This document shows, in pieces, positions 27,798 through 40,500 of a stretch of 64,000 nucleotides of DNA; the stretch's first letter is position 1, and each line of letters opens with the position of its first letter. Both the position numbers and the translations under genes were made by a program. Location: positions 7,968,624 through 8,032,623 of the forward strand of contig OX442423.1 in the NCBI GenBank assembly GCA_949361645.1. Direction: 5' to 3'. This DNA is from Spongilla lacustris. Lineage: Eukaryota; Porifera; Demospongiae; Spongillida; Spongillidae. A model generated the notes under the pieces. It made no database searches. It saw only the letters and a list, made by a program, of their open reading frames with translations, and had not been told where the DNA came from.

Positions 27798-27828
27798 TCT
27801 CTCAAACACACTGTAAGTGTTTGAGAGA
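27798..27828. other. perfect 12-bp stem-loop
   Basis: TCTCTCAAACAC and its exact reverse complement GTGTTTGAGAGA are separated by 7 bases. It lies 90 bp after the candidate first exon. It may be a palindromic relic or an RNA hairpin; nothing else supports an RNA gene. Confidence 0.6.
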
Positions 27829-27839
27829 TCGAGGCTAAC

Positions 27840-28700
27840 TAGAGCTCCTAGTCTACCGGCCGGTACGCATATAGGCCTAGCACGTGTCGGAGTCACGGGT
27901 CACGATTACAGAGAACCCGCGCGGCTCCAATCCTCGCACTACAACCTCAGGCCCAACTGAGATTGCTTGGAACTAACTTTGGGTTAGCAAAATTTATTGT
28001 CGAGAAGGAATTGTATGAAAATTGATTGCAGTTTGATTTGTGCACATGTGTTTTAATTAATACAACTGTCAAAAACATAATATGCTTCCATAAGTAACCC
28101 ACAACCTTTCAGGATTAGATTCACACACCACTGCTTTTTGCCATTGTCATCGATGATGCACACAAAATGCACCAACAATCATACAAGGATACCACTTTAG
28201 ATATCGGTGCTTAGTAACATAAAGTTGATCACTGACTGGCACTCTTCAAAATGCCGTTACCAGTTTAGCAATGTAACCAGTAAAATTCACAGATCCCTGG
28301 AAACCTTTTGAACCTTTTGTTGCTTATGCATGATATTAAAAAATGACCTTTCTTTTTCTCTATTTTTATAAGATGAGCATGAATAATTGCTCAAGCACAT
28401 AATTACCTCATTGGGCAAGTAGAAAATATTTCCTGTATTAAAGTCCGGGACAACATCAAGGAAGTCATGTTGCGATGTGGCAGTCAAATATTGCCACAAC
28501 CGTCAAATAGCAATATACTTTCTCGATGCTGTCACAGAATTTGGTGAGTGCATTGATAAGTTCAACATCACTAAAGCACATGGTTTAACTTATCTGACAG
28601 TTTCTATGTACCAATTGTCCGTTGCAGCTTTGCATGCATTTTAATGGTTTACATGTACATAGCTGTATTGATTAAAGTGGCCCAATACTTCTTCAAAAAC
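27840..28700. other. intergenic, nothing recognised
   Basis: No exon, repeat array or element end is visible. It is followed by a short GGGGA array. Confidence 0.4.
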
Positions 28701-28710
28701 AACATGGGAG

Positions 28711-28737
28711 GGAGGGGAGGGGAGGGGAGGGGAGGGA
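28711..28737. repeat. (GGGGA)n microsatellite
   Basis: Five to six 5-bp units (GGGGA/GGGAG register). Confidence 0.85.
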
Positions 28738-29030
28738 ATAAAAATGAGTCACAATACTGTTTTGAAAACAACATGTCACATAGCAACAGGAGAACCAGTA
28801 ATTAGATATTCAAAATGAGCGCCATTTAACGATATCAACAGCAGGAATTCATGTAGAGCCCAAAAAACGAACACAGACAGACTATCCGCGCATTTATAAA
28901 TAGATGTTTGTTTTGAAGAGCTGAACAACGTTTTAATTAGCAGTGGATCTAACACAATGGGGTGCTTGCCCATTAATGGATACAAGATAATGGCTCTATC
29001 TTGCCTCCCTGTGCATTGTGCCTAGAGCAC

Positions 29031-29176
29031 CTTTGGATCCCCTAGGTCACTTTTGGATCCCCTATGTCACCTTTGGATCCCCTAGGTCACCTTTGGATCC
29101 CCTAGGTCATCTTTGGATCCCCTAGGTCATCTTTGGATCCCCTAGGTCATCTTTGGATCCCCTAGGTCACCTTTGG
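29031..29176. repeat. 20-bp tandem repeat, about 7 copies
   Basis: Tandem copies of CTTTGGATCCCCTAGGTCAC with one or two changes each. Every unit carries GGATCC, and most also carry CCTAGG. The array abuts a retroelement relic that starts at about 29175. Confidence 0.92.
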
Positions 29177-29660
29177 ACACCATGCCTTGACATGTAAGCG
29201 AGGTGGGGATGCTGTGTCCAGGCACCACAAGCTCAGGGATGTAATGCTCCAAACCTGCCATCATGCCTGCATCAGTGCCAAGGCAGAAGCTGGCAGTAGA
29301 CTGGGACGTGAGCTCCTGTCGTGCTGACATCCTTAATCTTCGAATTGACTCTGCAGCAAGCCTGCTGCCTCAGACCTTTCTGTGATATCTCCGCTTAACC
29401 CATCCCTTCTCACTGAAGCAGGTCTCACAGCAGGGTCAGCAGCAGTTGCCGCTGAGCTAAGACTCTGGCAATGATGCCAAGTGTTCTGAGCTAGGATGGA
29501 CTTGAATTTTCCTTGTGGTGGAGTCGTATGGAGCTTGGGGCAAAGAAGCTGTTCAAACGTTCTCAAGTCTTATATCTCACCTTGCCACAAGGACCAACAC
29601 CCTCCCCTAATCCATGGTGGTCTCCAACTTGTATGGCCGCCTGAACATAACTCTTGTGCG
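29175..29660 (+). pseudogene. retroelement relic with zinc-knuckle and C-terminal signatures
   Basis: The plus strand encodes, with frameshifts and stops, CKRGGDAVSRHHKLRDV just downstream of the zinc-knuckle position, and later VVESYGAWGKEAVQTF. Both match the better preserved copy at 32140-32904 (CKRGGDVVSRHNKLRDV; PLVMESYGAWGKEA). The endonuclease part between them is damaged. This is a decayed copy. Confidence 0.7.
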
Positions 29661-29947
29661 ACCGGGCCCTCCTCCTAAGGGGTGGATATTCACTCCAAGA
29701 GGGTGATACATGCAGTTCGGCCACCATGACTTTGTTTTGTTTTTTTTAAAATAAAAAAAACATGTAATATCATTTTAATGTATATATTGTATCTAGCATA
29801 TAATTTCCGTAATTCCTTGTTTCCTTACTTTTAAAATCTAAAAATGCATTTTATGTACATATATGACAGAAAGTTAGTTTATATCATATCATGCCCTCAT
29901 TCTCTGTGCTGTGGAAAGGATGCTGTGATATTTTGTGCTACACACGC

Positions 29948-29968
29948 GGGGGGGGGGGGGGGGGGGGG
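29948..29968. repeat. poly-G run (21 G)
   Basis: G homopolymer followed 17 bp later by a short C7 run. Confidence 0.9.
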
Positions 29969-30190
29969 TCTTGGCCTGCCCCCCCCCAATCTTGAGCATT
30001 ATGTATATAAAGTATGCTGAATGTATATTGGACACACCTTTAGCTTCCCCAATCCTGTTTACGTTCCTGCGCTTCTGAAACTATTTATCATGTACTGATT
30101 GTAGTGTGTAGATAGATTATGTCAGAAACCACCATGATAATGGCTGGCATCTAAGTAGCAATGGTGTTTGGACCACAATGGTGGCATTTA

Positions 30191-30318
30191 AACTATAATA
30201 ACTATAATAACTATAATAACTATAATAACTATAATAACTATAATAACTATAATAACTATAATAACTATAATAACTATGATAACTAAGATAACTATAATAA
30301 CTATAATAACTATGATAT
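30191..30318. repeat. 9-bp tandem repeat (ACTATAATA)n
   Basis: About 14 copies of ACTATAATA with a few G substitutions near the end. The minus-strand SYYSYY open frame here is an artefact of the repeat. Confidence 0.93.
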
Positions 30319-30982
30319 ATATTAGCAACAAATGTAGACGTCACCAATATGCTGTTTCCTCCATAGTACCATCGATTTAGTGTGCTAAGTTATTGGAGAT
30401 AGTTAATGTCATATGACAATGTATTTGAAGTGGAGCATGCTAAAGGTCTATACCACACCCATTTACAAATTAATATCAAAATGCGTATTGTCTTCCGTAT
30501 GCCCAGCCCTGGTGGCTACCACTTGAAGAGGCAATATATCCTTGTTGCAGTATATGGGGTCTTTTGCCTTCTATTCACCTGCACAAAAAGGCTTGATCTC
30601 AGGCCTTACTAGAGGCAAGGTTTGCTGAATTGAAATGGATCAATATAAAGACTGGGGGCGAGGTGGGGGAACAATAGTTGGGCGTAGCCCGACCTTCGCG
30701 TACAACGCGCTGTTCCACAGGGGCGTAGACTGACACCTTTTCCTAATTTCAACCAATTAAAAATTCGTAGTTGTCGCGAGCTAATGCCTCGCGTTTTGCA
30801 ACGAAAGTGATCACGGGGAAAAACTACCCCCATCCCCCCCTGACCCCCTTCCCCCCCTGACCCCTTTCCCCCCCCTGCCCCCCTATGAAGTATCCCAACA
30901 ATTGTTCAATCACGCCCTTTAAAATTGGTTTTGATTTCCTTCTCGTACCATTCGCTCACCACTCCGTCTCGTCGAAGAAGAA

Positions 30983-33900
30983 ATGGACTCTGCTGATGCA
31001 TCAGTGCCGTTGCACTCGACATTAAATCCTATTTGGGAATACGGAGCATCGAAGACAGTAGACAGGTCCTCCGGCGGATTATCCGCCAATGATAGCCACG
31101 ACAAAACGTTCGCATCAGAACCCAGGTTAGCAAACAACTAATCACGTACTTCTATAAGCACTGTTGGAGATCGGGTGGCACCAAGTGTGGGCGTGTAGAG
31201 TGGGAGTTGACCTTTGGTACGCACTCGCACGTACATGTACACACGCACACACACAATTCTACACACACAAACACACACATACAAACGCATACGAACAAAC
31301 ACACACATAGGGGCCTACACACGCATACGCGAACACACACATCTGGCAAAACGGCAAGTGGGAGTTGCTGTTTATACATGTACGCACTCGCACGTACCAA
31401 TTGATAATTCTACACACAAACACACATACACAACAACATGTACACACACACACACGTACATCAAACACACATCAAACACACATCAAACACACATAAAAGC
31501 ACACACACATCAAAACACAACACATGCACGCGCATGATGCACAGGTGTAACTGTGTAAACACATTGGCTTTACCGGTATACCAATAGATATGTATGAAAC
31601 TGGTATGCTTGTTCATGGTTGTATAAATGCCTCTGAGAGTGGCTCCTATAGAATATTGACTCAGAATGAAAGCTGAAAGTATAATAACACTTCAAGTCCA
31701 AAAACGACCCTTTGAATGATATCAAAGCACAGTGACTGTGTACCAATGACCATGCATAAACTATCAATAACTTCCTTTATGCCGTTGCAAAGTGAGCTTA
31801 CTGATGAAAGAATACTTTCGATCTATGATGTCTTGATAATAAACTTGCAGGCCTGCAACTATTCTATTTGCAAGGTTAGTTAAACCAACAACGAAAAGAG
31901 GAAATTGTTTAGCTTGATGGCTAATGAATATATTTATGAACTTGTTCTACTGACAAACAGGTGAATAAAATATACTCTACACACCCACTTGTCTTTAAAA
32001 TGTTTCTGCTTGGGCTTCATTCGCTTTGATCCTCACAAGGCTAGGCCAGCTTTTGCACGTGTTCTTTCAGCTGCTCTCAAAGCAGTTGCCACTGATAACT
32101 CTGTTGACTCTTGGTTGAAGCTTTTCATGCTGCCCAAGTGTGTTCTGCCTTCCTCTAAGCGTTGTGGTCGTCATAAAAACCAATGTACTTTGCGATCTCT
32201 GGTCAAAGGGTCACTTTGGTGAACTGTGGCTCAAGGCAGAACCTCCATCGCTGACAAGGCTCGCTTGCTGTCTGTTTCCTCCCCTCATGCAGGTTCATGG
32301 CTGTCTGTTACTCCTTCAGAAGGTCTTGGACCCCTCCCAATTTCAGGTTGCCATCAAGTGGTGGCTTGGCCTAGACCTTTCCTATGGTTCATGCTGCCCA
32401 CTGTGCCCTGAGATTGCCTTGGGCCCACTTGGCCATCATGCTGTTACCTGCAAAAGGGGTGGTGATGTGGTTTCCCGCCACAACAAACTGCGTGATGTCC
32501 TTGCGGAGTCCTGCCGGCGAGCTCATCTGGGTGTCCAGGTGGAAATGGGTAACAATCTCACCAATCACAGCCACACCCGTCCAGCTGACCTTTTAGTTCC
32601 AAATTGGGTCTTGGGCAAGCCAGCAGCTTTTGACCTGTCTGTCACATCTCCGCTTAATCCTACAACTCTTTCGGAAGCGAGTGTGACAACAGGAGTAGCT
32701 GCACTGACCACTGAGCTGAGAAGGCACTCCTCCAATGACACCAAATGTAAGGAACTGGATTGGGTCTGTGTACCATTGGTGATGGAGTCATATGGAGCCT
32801 GGGGAAAGGAGGCTTTGGAGTCTATCTTTCAGCTAGCTTCTCGACTAGCCACTTGCTCATCCAAGGCAAGTCAGTGGTTCTTACTGAACTCTATGGGCGG
32901 CTGAACCTTCACCTGTTACGAGCTACTGCAATTGCCATCCTTTCCCATAGCATCAGTCAAAGTGATGTAGGGTAGATATAGTTAGCATTTTGTGTACATT
33001 GTGTGTAGTCTAGTTGTATATGTTTATATATCAGTGTGTTTGTTTTTGATGAGATAAATATGTGGGCCACCATCAGATGTGTACTAGATACCGTGTTTAG
33101 CAATTAAGGTGTAATGGAGCTTTTATGCTTTGGTAAACAACCACCGTCACAGAACTATTAAATAGAAGTAGCTTAAGTGAACATTCCACTGTGTGGGGGG
33201 GTATTCAATGCGTGAATGCTATTTGGGTCCTGACATGATATTCTAATCACCTGCTGAATAAATCTTTCATAATGTGATTTAAGTTTATACATGTTACATA
33301 AATGTAGTACTGCTGCACGTTTACCATTAAAGTGTAATTTTATAGGATGGACGATGAACCAGAAAGCAACCAAAATCACCAGCAGGAACAAGGTTGGACA
33401 GTTCTCTCAACTGTACATGTAAGTGTGGAAACAACCTCACACACACAACACATACATGTACACGCACCATGACACATGAACATATACATGTATGTATACA
33501 CATTCCACAGGCATAGATAACTTCTGATGTAACAATGACACTTGAAAATTTTAGTGAGAGGATTAAATGAGATTCTGTGATGTGGCGACCAGGTTTGATA
33601 TGATATACATTTACTATTGGCTTTGAGAGGAAGAGTAAAAATGACCCACAACACCCCATGCATACACCCTCCTAGTTACAGGGACCCACGCACCCAGTGC
33701 ATACACCCTCCTAGTTACATTGATCCACAGCATCCCATGCATACACCCTCATAGTTACAGTGACCCACAACACCCCGTGCATACACCCTCCTAGTTACAG
33801 TGATCCACAGCATCCCATGCATACACCCTCATAGTTACAGTGACCCACAACACCCCGTGCATACACCCTCCTAGTTACAGTGACCCACAGCACCCCATGC

Positions 33901-36900
33901 ATACACCCTCATAGTTGCAGTGACCCACAACACCCCGTCCATACACCCTCCTAGTTATAGTGACCCACAGCACCCCATGCATACACCCTCCTAGTTACAG
34001 TGACCCACAACACCCCGTGCATACACCCTCCTAGTTAAGTGACCCACAGCACCCCATGCATACACCCTCATAGTTACAGTGACCCACAACATCCCATGCA
34101 TACACCCTCCTAGTTACAGTGACCCACAGCACCCCATGCATACACCCTCATAGTTACAGTGACCCACAGCACCCCGTGCATACACCCTCCTAGTTACAGT
34201 GACCCACAGCACCCCATGCATACACCTTCCTAGTTACAGTGACCCACAACACCCCGTGCATACACCCTCCTTATTACAGTGATCCACAGCACCCCATGCA
34301 TACACCCTCATAGTTACAGTGACCCACAACACCCCGTGCATACACCCTCCTAGTTACAGTGATCCACAGCACCCCATGCATTAACCCTCCTAGTTACAGT
34401 GACCCACAACACCCCGTGCATACACCCTCCTAGTTACAGTGACCCACAGCACCCCATGCATTAACCCTCCTAGTTACAGTGACCCACAACACCCCGTGCA
34501 TACACCCTCCTAGTTACAGTGACCCACAAAACCCCATGCATACACCCTCCTATTCATCTAGGGGAGTGCCGTGACAGCCTTAAACTGAAGCCATGCATTA
34601 AATCTAATGTTTCAAATGTCCTACAAATGTGCTGATTGTACCAGTTCCTTAGCACTTAAAACCTACATTACACAATATTAGCTTAATGAGATTGATTTTG
34701 CTGCACTTTTATCCACACATTCAGCATTAGGTACATGTATGGTTAATCACAGCATACAATGAACTAACTGGTGGCTATATGATAAGCCCTTGAAAAGGAA
34801 GTCAACACCTTGCAGCCCAGTCACGTTGCTCGGAACTGCATTCTGACATTCATCTTCCATTTTTTTGTTTAAAGGAAAACAATTTTAAAACAAAACACAA
34901 TAACGTGTCACTGCCATCAGTGTGGGCTTGTTTCTCTTGACTGAATGGTTATTAGCTCTTATTATCTAATATCACCATTTTCAAACAGATTGAAATTTGG
35001 ATGTGAGAATCATTTTATTTGAATTCCTTTCAGTCCTGTCAAAATGAGCTGTGGTAATGAACTGCTTATGCAGTCACTTAGATTTTTTCCACATTTCTAT
35101 CGACTTGAATCATGCTCACAGGAAAACGAAAAATATTTTGCCATTGTGATTGCACTACCCATCTCACACCTGACCTTGGACCGTGACAGTTAGTACAGGG
35201 GCAAGAGCTACTCATTGTACACATGTATGCTCTGCACTTGTAAAAATACACTAAACATAAACTGCATTTATGTGTGCTATAAAATTATAGGAACTTTTTA
35301 AAATCGCTATATTGTGTACTTCTGAACCAATGTGATCTGCACTCACAGGAAAATGAAAATGATGTAACTGGAAATGCTTTGCAGGTCTGTGAACGACTGG
35401 TGCTAAAGCCATATCGATTTGCTTTGAAAGGAGTAAGCTTATACTGTGCAGCTTGTAATGTGTGGTCACTAATCATGATCTGTGCTGTGTAGCTTGGATG
35501 GCTGAGTATTTCTGATACATACAGTGGGATGGCTTGTGTTGTCTCACAGTCAGTTGTAATAACCATTTTTCTGCTGTTGATTGGAGCAACGTTTGTCACA
35601 CAAGGCATTCTATGCTTCCAGAGAGATCTGGTGAGAAGGAATTATTGTAATATCATGTGTATACACATGCATATTTTTAAAGACGAACTCTACAATTTAA
35701 TCTTTATACATTGTAACAGCTACTTCTTACTTTGGAGACGTGTGTCAACAATGCTACTCTGGATGCAAACCTCATCTGTTGCAAAGATCACATTGTCAGT
35801 GCCTTTGCAGTTCCAGACTTTCTTCTGATTTCCTCCTACCTGTTTGGAATATACCTTTTCTCAAGGATTGAGACAGAATATCTATCCAATTTGGCAGCAA
35901 AGGTTAGTTGCCCCTTAGAAAATAAAATAAAATTAATTGTTACATTTGCTTGTTTTAGGTGTTCATCAAGTCAATAAATGCCAATGGAGGGAAGCCACCC
36001 ATGCGACTAGTGTACACAATTGGGTATGTGCTGTGTGCTGACCAATCCTGTAGCACTACAAGATCTGTACCCCATTTCAGGATCTACTTTTTAGTGGGGC
36101 TGGTTTGGATCATTGCTTCAGTTATCATGAGGATCGTTTACCTGGCAGCATTTTCCCTGTGGCAAAATAACATCAGCATTTATTGGTCTGATGCCTTCAG
36201 GTAGAATGCTTTATTTAAACCCTGAAGAATTTTATGTGCTTCCTCAATCAGGGTTACTGGGTCTACTAAACGTGGATTGATAGTTGGTGCAATTATTGGA
36301 TTTGTCATATTTGACGTGGTGTATATTGCTTCATTGATGAACTACGCCATCCAAAGTGAGATGAACATCTACTTGCTGAAAGCGATTGGCAAGTTGGCAA
36401 TGGACAAGAAATACAACAATCTGGATGATGCAATTAAAGTGGGCATTTGTTTTTAAGTGTACGAGCATTCAACCATGACATCTGTATGTTGTGCATGTAC
36501 CCACAGGATATTAATGATGCCGGTACTTCTGTTGATGTGCTGAATGGAAAGACTGCGGCTGGAGCATCTCTGGTGATATTCAACCTGAGCATATCAGCCA
36601 TTGTCTGTTAGTTAAAGTCTTGTGTTCCACAGTTTGCAATGCAATCTGCCTTTCTTTTTGTTTCCCTGTACTGTAGCACTGCAACAGTTAGATAAAATCC
36701 AGGACCTAACTGACCCCACCCAATTAGCACGGTTCTCCAACTCAAAGACCATAACTGTTGCATTCCTAAATGCTGTACTGTGGATTGCTTTTGTGGCATT
36801 TGCATTTGTGCAGGTAACCTGTGCACTATCACCACCTCATGCAGTTCACAGCCATTGCGTTACTCCTCTCGTGTGACCTTGCAGGCTAGTAGGGTCACAA

Positions 36901-37242
36901 GCGCCTGCCAAGAGCTGCAGAAATGTGGTGCACAGATCAGGGCACGCCCCTTCCAGTATACTACGGTACCTCAGGTGGACCTAGACAGCTTTGTGCTCTA
37001 CTCTGTTGCTTCTAAGTTGAGGGTAAGAGAATAACTAGGCAGGTGTCAACAAGGTGCCTAGCATATACACATGTACCACATATATGTATATGTTAGTATG
37101 ATCTCCTCCCCTCCCCCCACAGGCAAAGTTATTTGGTATCCCGATCTTTCCATGGATGTTGTATGTGGCTGCTGTTCTGCTTCCATTTATGATCATTGTG
37201 TTGGTGAAGACAGGTGCATATCACCTTTTCACTCATTTCTAA
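30983..37242 (+). CDS. 7TM-F2: unrecognised seven-helix membrane protein
   Basis: Twelve exons: 30983-31125, 33346-33418, 35349-35432, 35493-35630, 35720-35902, 35959-36023, 36081-36200, 36252-36438, 36507-36606, 36677-36813, 36885-37022, 37123-37242. They total 1488 nt and encode 495 aa; all phases agree. Exon 1 ends in phase 2 (CCC AG|GTTAGC) and joins the second exon (ATAG|G ATG GAC GAT) in frame. The Met opening the second exon (33347) could start a 447-aa shorter form. The N-terminal region (about 110 aa) is polar and acidic (MDDEPESNQNHQQEQ). Seven hydrophobic helices follow in the same places as in 7TM-A, with the same motifs ([40 protein letters not shown]). Intron 1 contains a retroelement relic and intron 2 a 0.9-kb minisatellite. 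Donor GTGGGC after exon 8 is weak but shared by F2, F3 and F4. Function unknown. Confidence 0.82.
31240..31520. repeat. degenerate CA-rich simple repeat
   Basis: ACACAC-rich stretch with an imperfect duplication: GTACGCACTCGCACGTAC-type phrases recur at about 31218 and 31381. It lies in intron 1 of 7TM-F2. Confidence 0.7.
31989..32904 (+). pseudogene. non-LTR retroelement relic: R2-like zinc knuckle and endonuclease
   Basis: Inside intron 1 of 7TM-F2. An N-terminal segment (31989-32222) has SWLKLFMLPKCVLPSSKRCG. The C-terminal segment (32226-32904, one frameshift near 32345) has ADKARLLSVSSPHAGSWLSV, then a zinc knuckle CPLC...HHAVTC (C-x2-C...H-x4-C), SRHNKLRDV, then RPADLLVPNW...AAFDLSV, and finally PLVMESYGAWGKEA. 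The knuckle followed by RH(D/N) and a PD..D-type motif fits the restriction-like endonuclease of R2-type retrotransposons. The reverse transcriptase expected between the two segments is missing, so this is an internally deleted, dead copy. Assignment to a clade needs a search. Confidence 0.72.
33648..34553. repeat. 40-bp minisatellite, about 22 copies, two alternating types
   Basis: Tandem 40-bp units built on ATACACCCTCCTAGTTACAG then TGACCCACAACACCCCGTGC. Many neighbouring units alternate between CACAAC...CCCGTGC and CACAGC...CCCATGC, giving a partial 80-bp higher-order period. The array lies wholly in intron 2 of 7TM-F2. There are no unique spacers, so it is not a CRISPR-type array. Confidence 0.95.
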
Positions 37243-37650
37243 CGAGAAGTACATGACAGTGGTAGATATGTAACTCTAACGGCATGTCTTGTTGTTGATA
37301 TTATTTGTACGCGTGATGCTGTGCTGTATTTTGATGCTTCCTGTACTTTTCATGAGCTTTATCAATGAACAACTCATAGTGTATGTGCGTGTCATTGGCT
37401 TTAGCACAAAATACCACACCTTGTTCTCTGCATGGAAACCATTATGTAATCCAAGTTAATTTGAATGTTTTGACCCACATACTTGCAATTGTGTGAAAAT
37501 AATAATTGTTTCCTCTTTACCTAGGTGTTACTGTACTTTCAGTGTATAGTCGTAAATAGCTATCCCCCTCCTCCCCCTTGCTGCGTGTTCCAAGTGTGTT
37601 TTATGTCTCTTTCTTGATAACATGTAGCCAGCATGGATCCAAGTAAACAT

Positions 37651-37900
37651 AAACATTCTTAATGCATGAGAAAGTTGGTGGTATATCAGTATGATTTGAA
37701 GGCAATGGTGGTGCAAAAAGGGACGAAAGTAGTGTCTATTAATAAGGCAAGTGAAATTGTCCTATATTCAGCACAAACAACATAATTTATGTTCTACAAA
37801 TGTGTTGCTATAGGACTATTATATATTTTTAACACTTGTTTCCTTCCTTTATACCGTCCTTTGCATGTGCCTTTAAATCCAACTTCTTCTCGTTAAAAAT
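37651..37900. repeat. degraded foldback (MITE) relic
   Basis: The left side (GAGAAAGTTGGTGGTATATC, GATTTGAAGGCAATGGTGGT) and right side (TTCCTTCCTTTATAC, CCTTTAAATCCAAC) correspond to the two arms of the intact copy at 59411-59689. Both copies lie near 7TM genes. Confidence 0.6.
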
Positions 37901-39390
37901 GTTTTTTCAAATCTATGTTTCATTACTTTCTCAGTATTCATTGTTTGCTTACTTTTCAATTTGTTCCTTAAGAAATCAGTCTTACATCCCCAATTAATAT
38001 ATCTTGTTCATAATTGGATGCTTTCAAACCGTAATGTTTGGATAGACAGTCTAACACATCAAGGATTCCAATATGCCACAATAGAGAAAACAGTACATGG
38101 CATTGTCTGCGAATGTCCATGCATGCACTTAATATAGCAATGGGAAGAAGGGGGGAGAGATGAAACCATGCTATGTTTCCCGGCCCCTGACAGCTCTATG
38201 ACTGCAAGTCTGGATGTAATTATGTAATGAAACACTAGTTACAATGCTATCTAAATTTGGTGTATAGAAAACTATTTACATGCCACCTGTATACCCACAA
38301 TGATGTGGCCACATGTTCAAATCCAAGAACACATTATAGAGGATCACTGATAAATATTGTTCAGTCCATAAACAATGCCACTCAGTTTTTTAATATAATT
38401 ATATAAGTAGTGATACATGTACATCTGCTCAGTACTCTACCCAAGTGATGATAATTTGACAGCAACAGGTGTGGCCACCACATCGACAATGAAGTGCTCT
38501 GCAAATTTAAGTGATTTTTTTCAATTTAGTACCCTGAGTATGTATATATGTTAAGATATTCTTAGGGATGTCCAGGAAGTCATGTACATGAAGGCAGGGG
38601 AAAGAAATACCAGTTTTCACCATCTCCTGTTCTTTGCAGTTTTGAATACTACAACTTGAGATCCTAAATAAATGTGTGCGTATCATATTGTGTGATTATG
38701 TGTCTATTGGCGTGCCTGAATCTTGGCTTGGTAAATACAATTGTCGTAGGTCTTTTTTGAAACTACATAAGCCTCCTGGCCTGTGCATGTTAATAATGTA
38801 CCTTCAGACACAGAATAGGCATTCTATCACCTCTTTCTTAGTCATTTCCACCTGTGCTAAAGTCTCTTCATTCTGATTAAATGCTGTGAATTGTGAGCTG
38901 TACATCAACTTTTATTCTGAGGTGGTTTTTATTTCTTACACATCTGTATCTGATTTAAATATTGTAGGTTTATACAGGACAATAAAGCAAGCCGCCACTA
39001 CATAGTACCTCATATCATGCAGGGATGCCGATGTGAAATTCCATTTCACTGCCAACATGTGCTTTAATAATCACGGTCTACCATTTGAGACCATGTGGGT
39101 CAGAGGTAATCAGTAGACTGGCAAGCAGTGGCTTAAACCTAAAAACATTATTTGCCCTCATTTGGACTAGTTGTGTCACTCACTTGCTCATCTCTAATGG
39201 CTACAGTGAAGCTGCATGTCATCTCTGACATGAGGTAATAAAAAACTTGAAGGCAAAACTACTCATCCTCACCAATAGATCAATGTTTACATGCATGTAC
39301 ATGTTGCAGATATCAGCAAAATAAATGTGTTTTCATCCCCAAGGCACACACATGCCTAGCCTATATGCATCAACACATTCGTAAGCACAC

Positions 39391-39447
<57 letters not shown>

Positions 39448-39460
39448 CACACACACACAC
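39391..39460. repeat. (CA)n microsatellite
   Basis: About 35 CA units with one CG interruption near 39441. Confidence 0.95.
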
Positions 39461-40249
39461 TTGTTTAGTTATAAGTTGTCATCCATAGCACAGAAGCATG
39501 AAGCATCAATTGTGTATTTGTGGTAATATTGAAATGTGAAGTACATGTTATTTTGTGCTTCTATTTGCCATGGGAGAAGGTCCCCCGCAATTTCTGCACA
39601 TACATGTAAGATATATGCGTATTATCCACTCAAGGTGGAGACCCAGCTCGTTCATTGTTGCCTACTTTTGGCAAACATGCAGATTTGATTGAACTATCAA
39701 CACATCATCTTGCAATAGGCATATGCAAAACACAACATTACAATAGCAGAATTGGATGACCGTTTTTATCATATCAGGCTGCATTGTCACTGGTATCAAC
39801 ATTTGATCAGTCGGCAATGGTGGTTCTGTGATAGCTTATATATTACTGAAGTCGTCACCCAAAGGTATGTTGTACGTAGCTACCTAGTTCTGATTGGCCG
39901 GTGTGATAGCTAATATCATCAGGTGTCTGTATCAATGCGTGAACACAAAAGACCTCAGATCTTCTGTTTCCCATGTAGCTCATAAGTCACTGTTGTGTGG
40001 AAATTTGTATGTGCGTTAAACTACATGTATACGTGCATAACATAAAGTATCAAACAAACAAAATGCACTGCGTGATTATTACTCAATGCTGAACAGCTAA
40101 AATGGCTATAATCTTTAAAAGTGCAAATTATACTAGCGTCCGCCTCTATATCATTCTATCACATAGAATATTGATTAAAATCATAATAACGACCAAATCA
40201 CTTACAATAATACATAACATACACAAAGAGTTAAAACTGAATGCATCTG

Positions 40250-40500
40250 GTGAGGATGGCTATGGCAAATGGCTCTCACGAAGTTTATACTGTAAATGTC
40301 ATTAAGAATCAAGAGGAGAAAGCTTCTACAGCTAGCGCTTCACTGCCCCAAGCACCATATGAATCAGTGACAAGCTTAAGGGGGAACACATATCCAACCC
40401 AGTTCATGGCACTGATTTGGTGTCATTGGCCACATGCCTCCTCTCTTCAGCGGGCAGCACAGGAGAGGCCGCAGAGTTGTCAAAGGCAGCTGCCCTGAAA
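40250..40500 (-). pseudogene. weak retroelement relic
   Basis: The minus strand reads, across frameshifts, a GW.CVPL segment followed by TDSYGAWGSEALAV. This resembles the C-terminal signature of the R2-like relics at 26958, 29175, 31989 and 60552. Only this short segment is recognisable. Confidence 0.45.

Noticed and set aside
29031..29176. Regularly spaced short repeats as regulatory sites
   Set aside because: A simple 20-bp tandem array next to a retroelement relic, with no gene nearby to regulate.
30117..30347. SYYSYY-type open frame
   Set aside because: Artefact of the 9-bp ACTATAATA tandem repeat.
32140..32904. Functional 254-aa gene
   Set aside because: It is a frameshifted C-terminal part of a retroelement, with related broken copies elsewhere in the window, inside a 7TM-F2 intron.
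33648..34553. CRISPR-like array of regular repeats
   Set aside because: The units are contiguous with no unique spacers and lie in a eukaryotic intron; it is a minisatellite.
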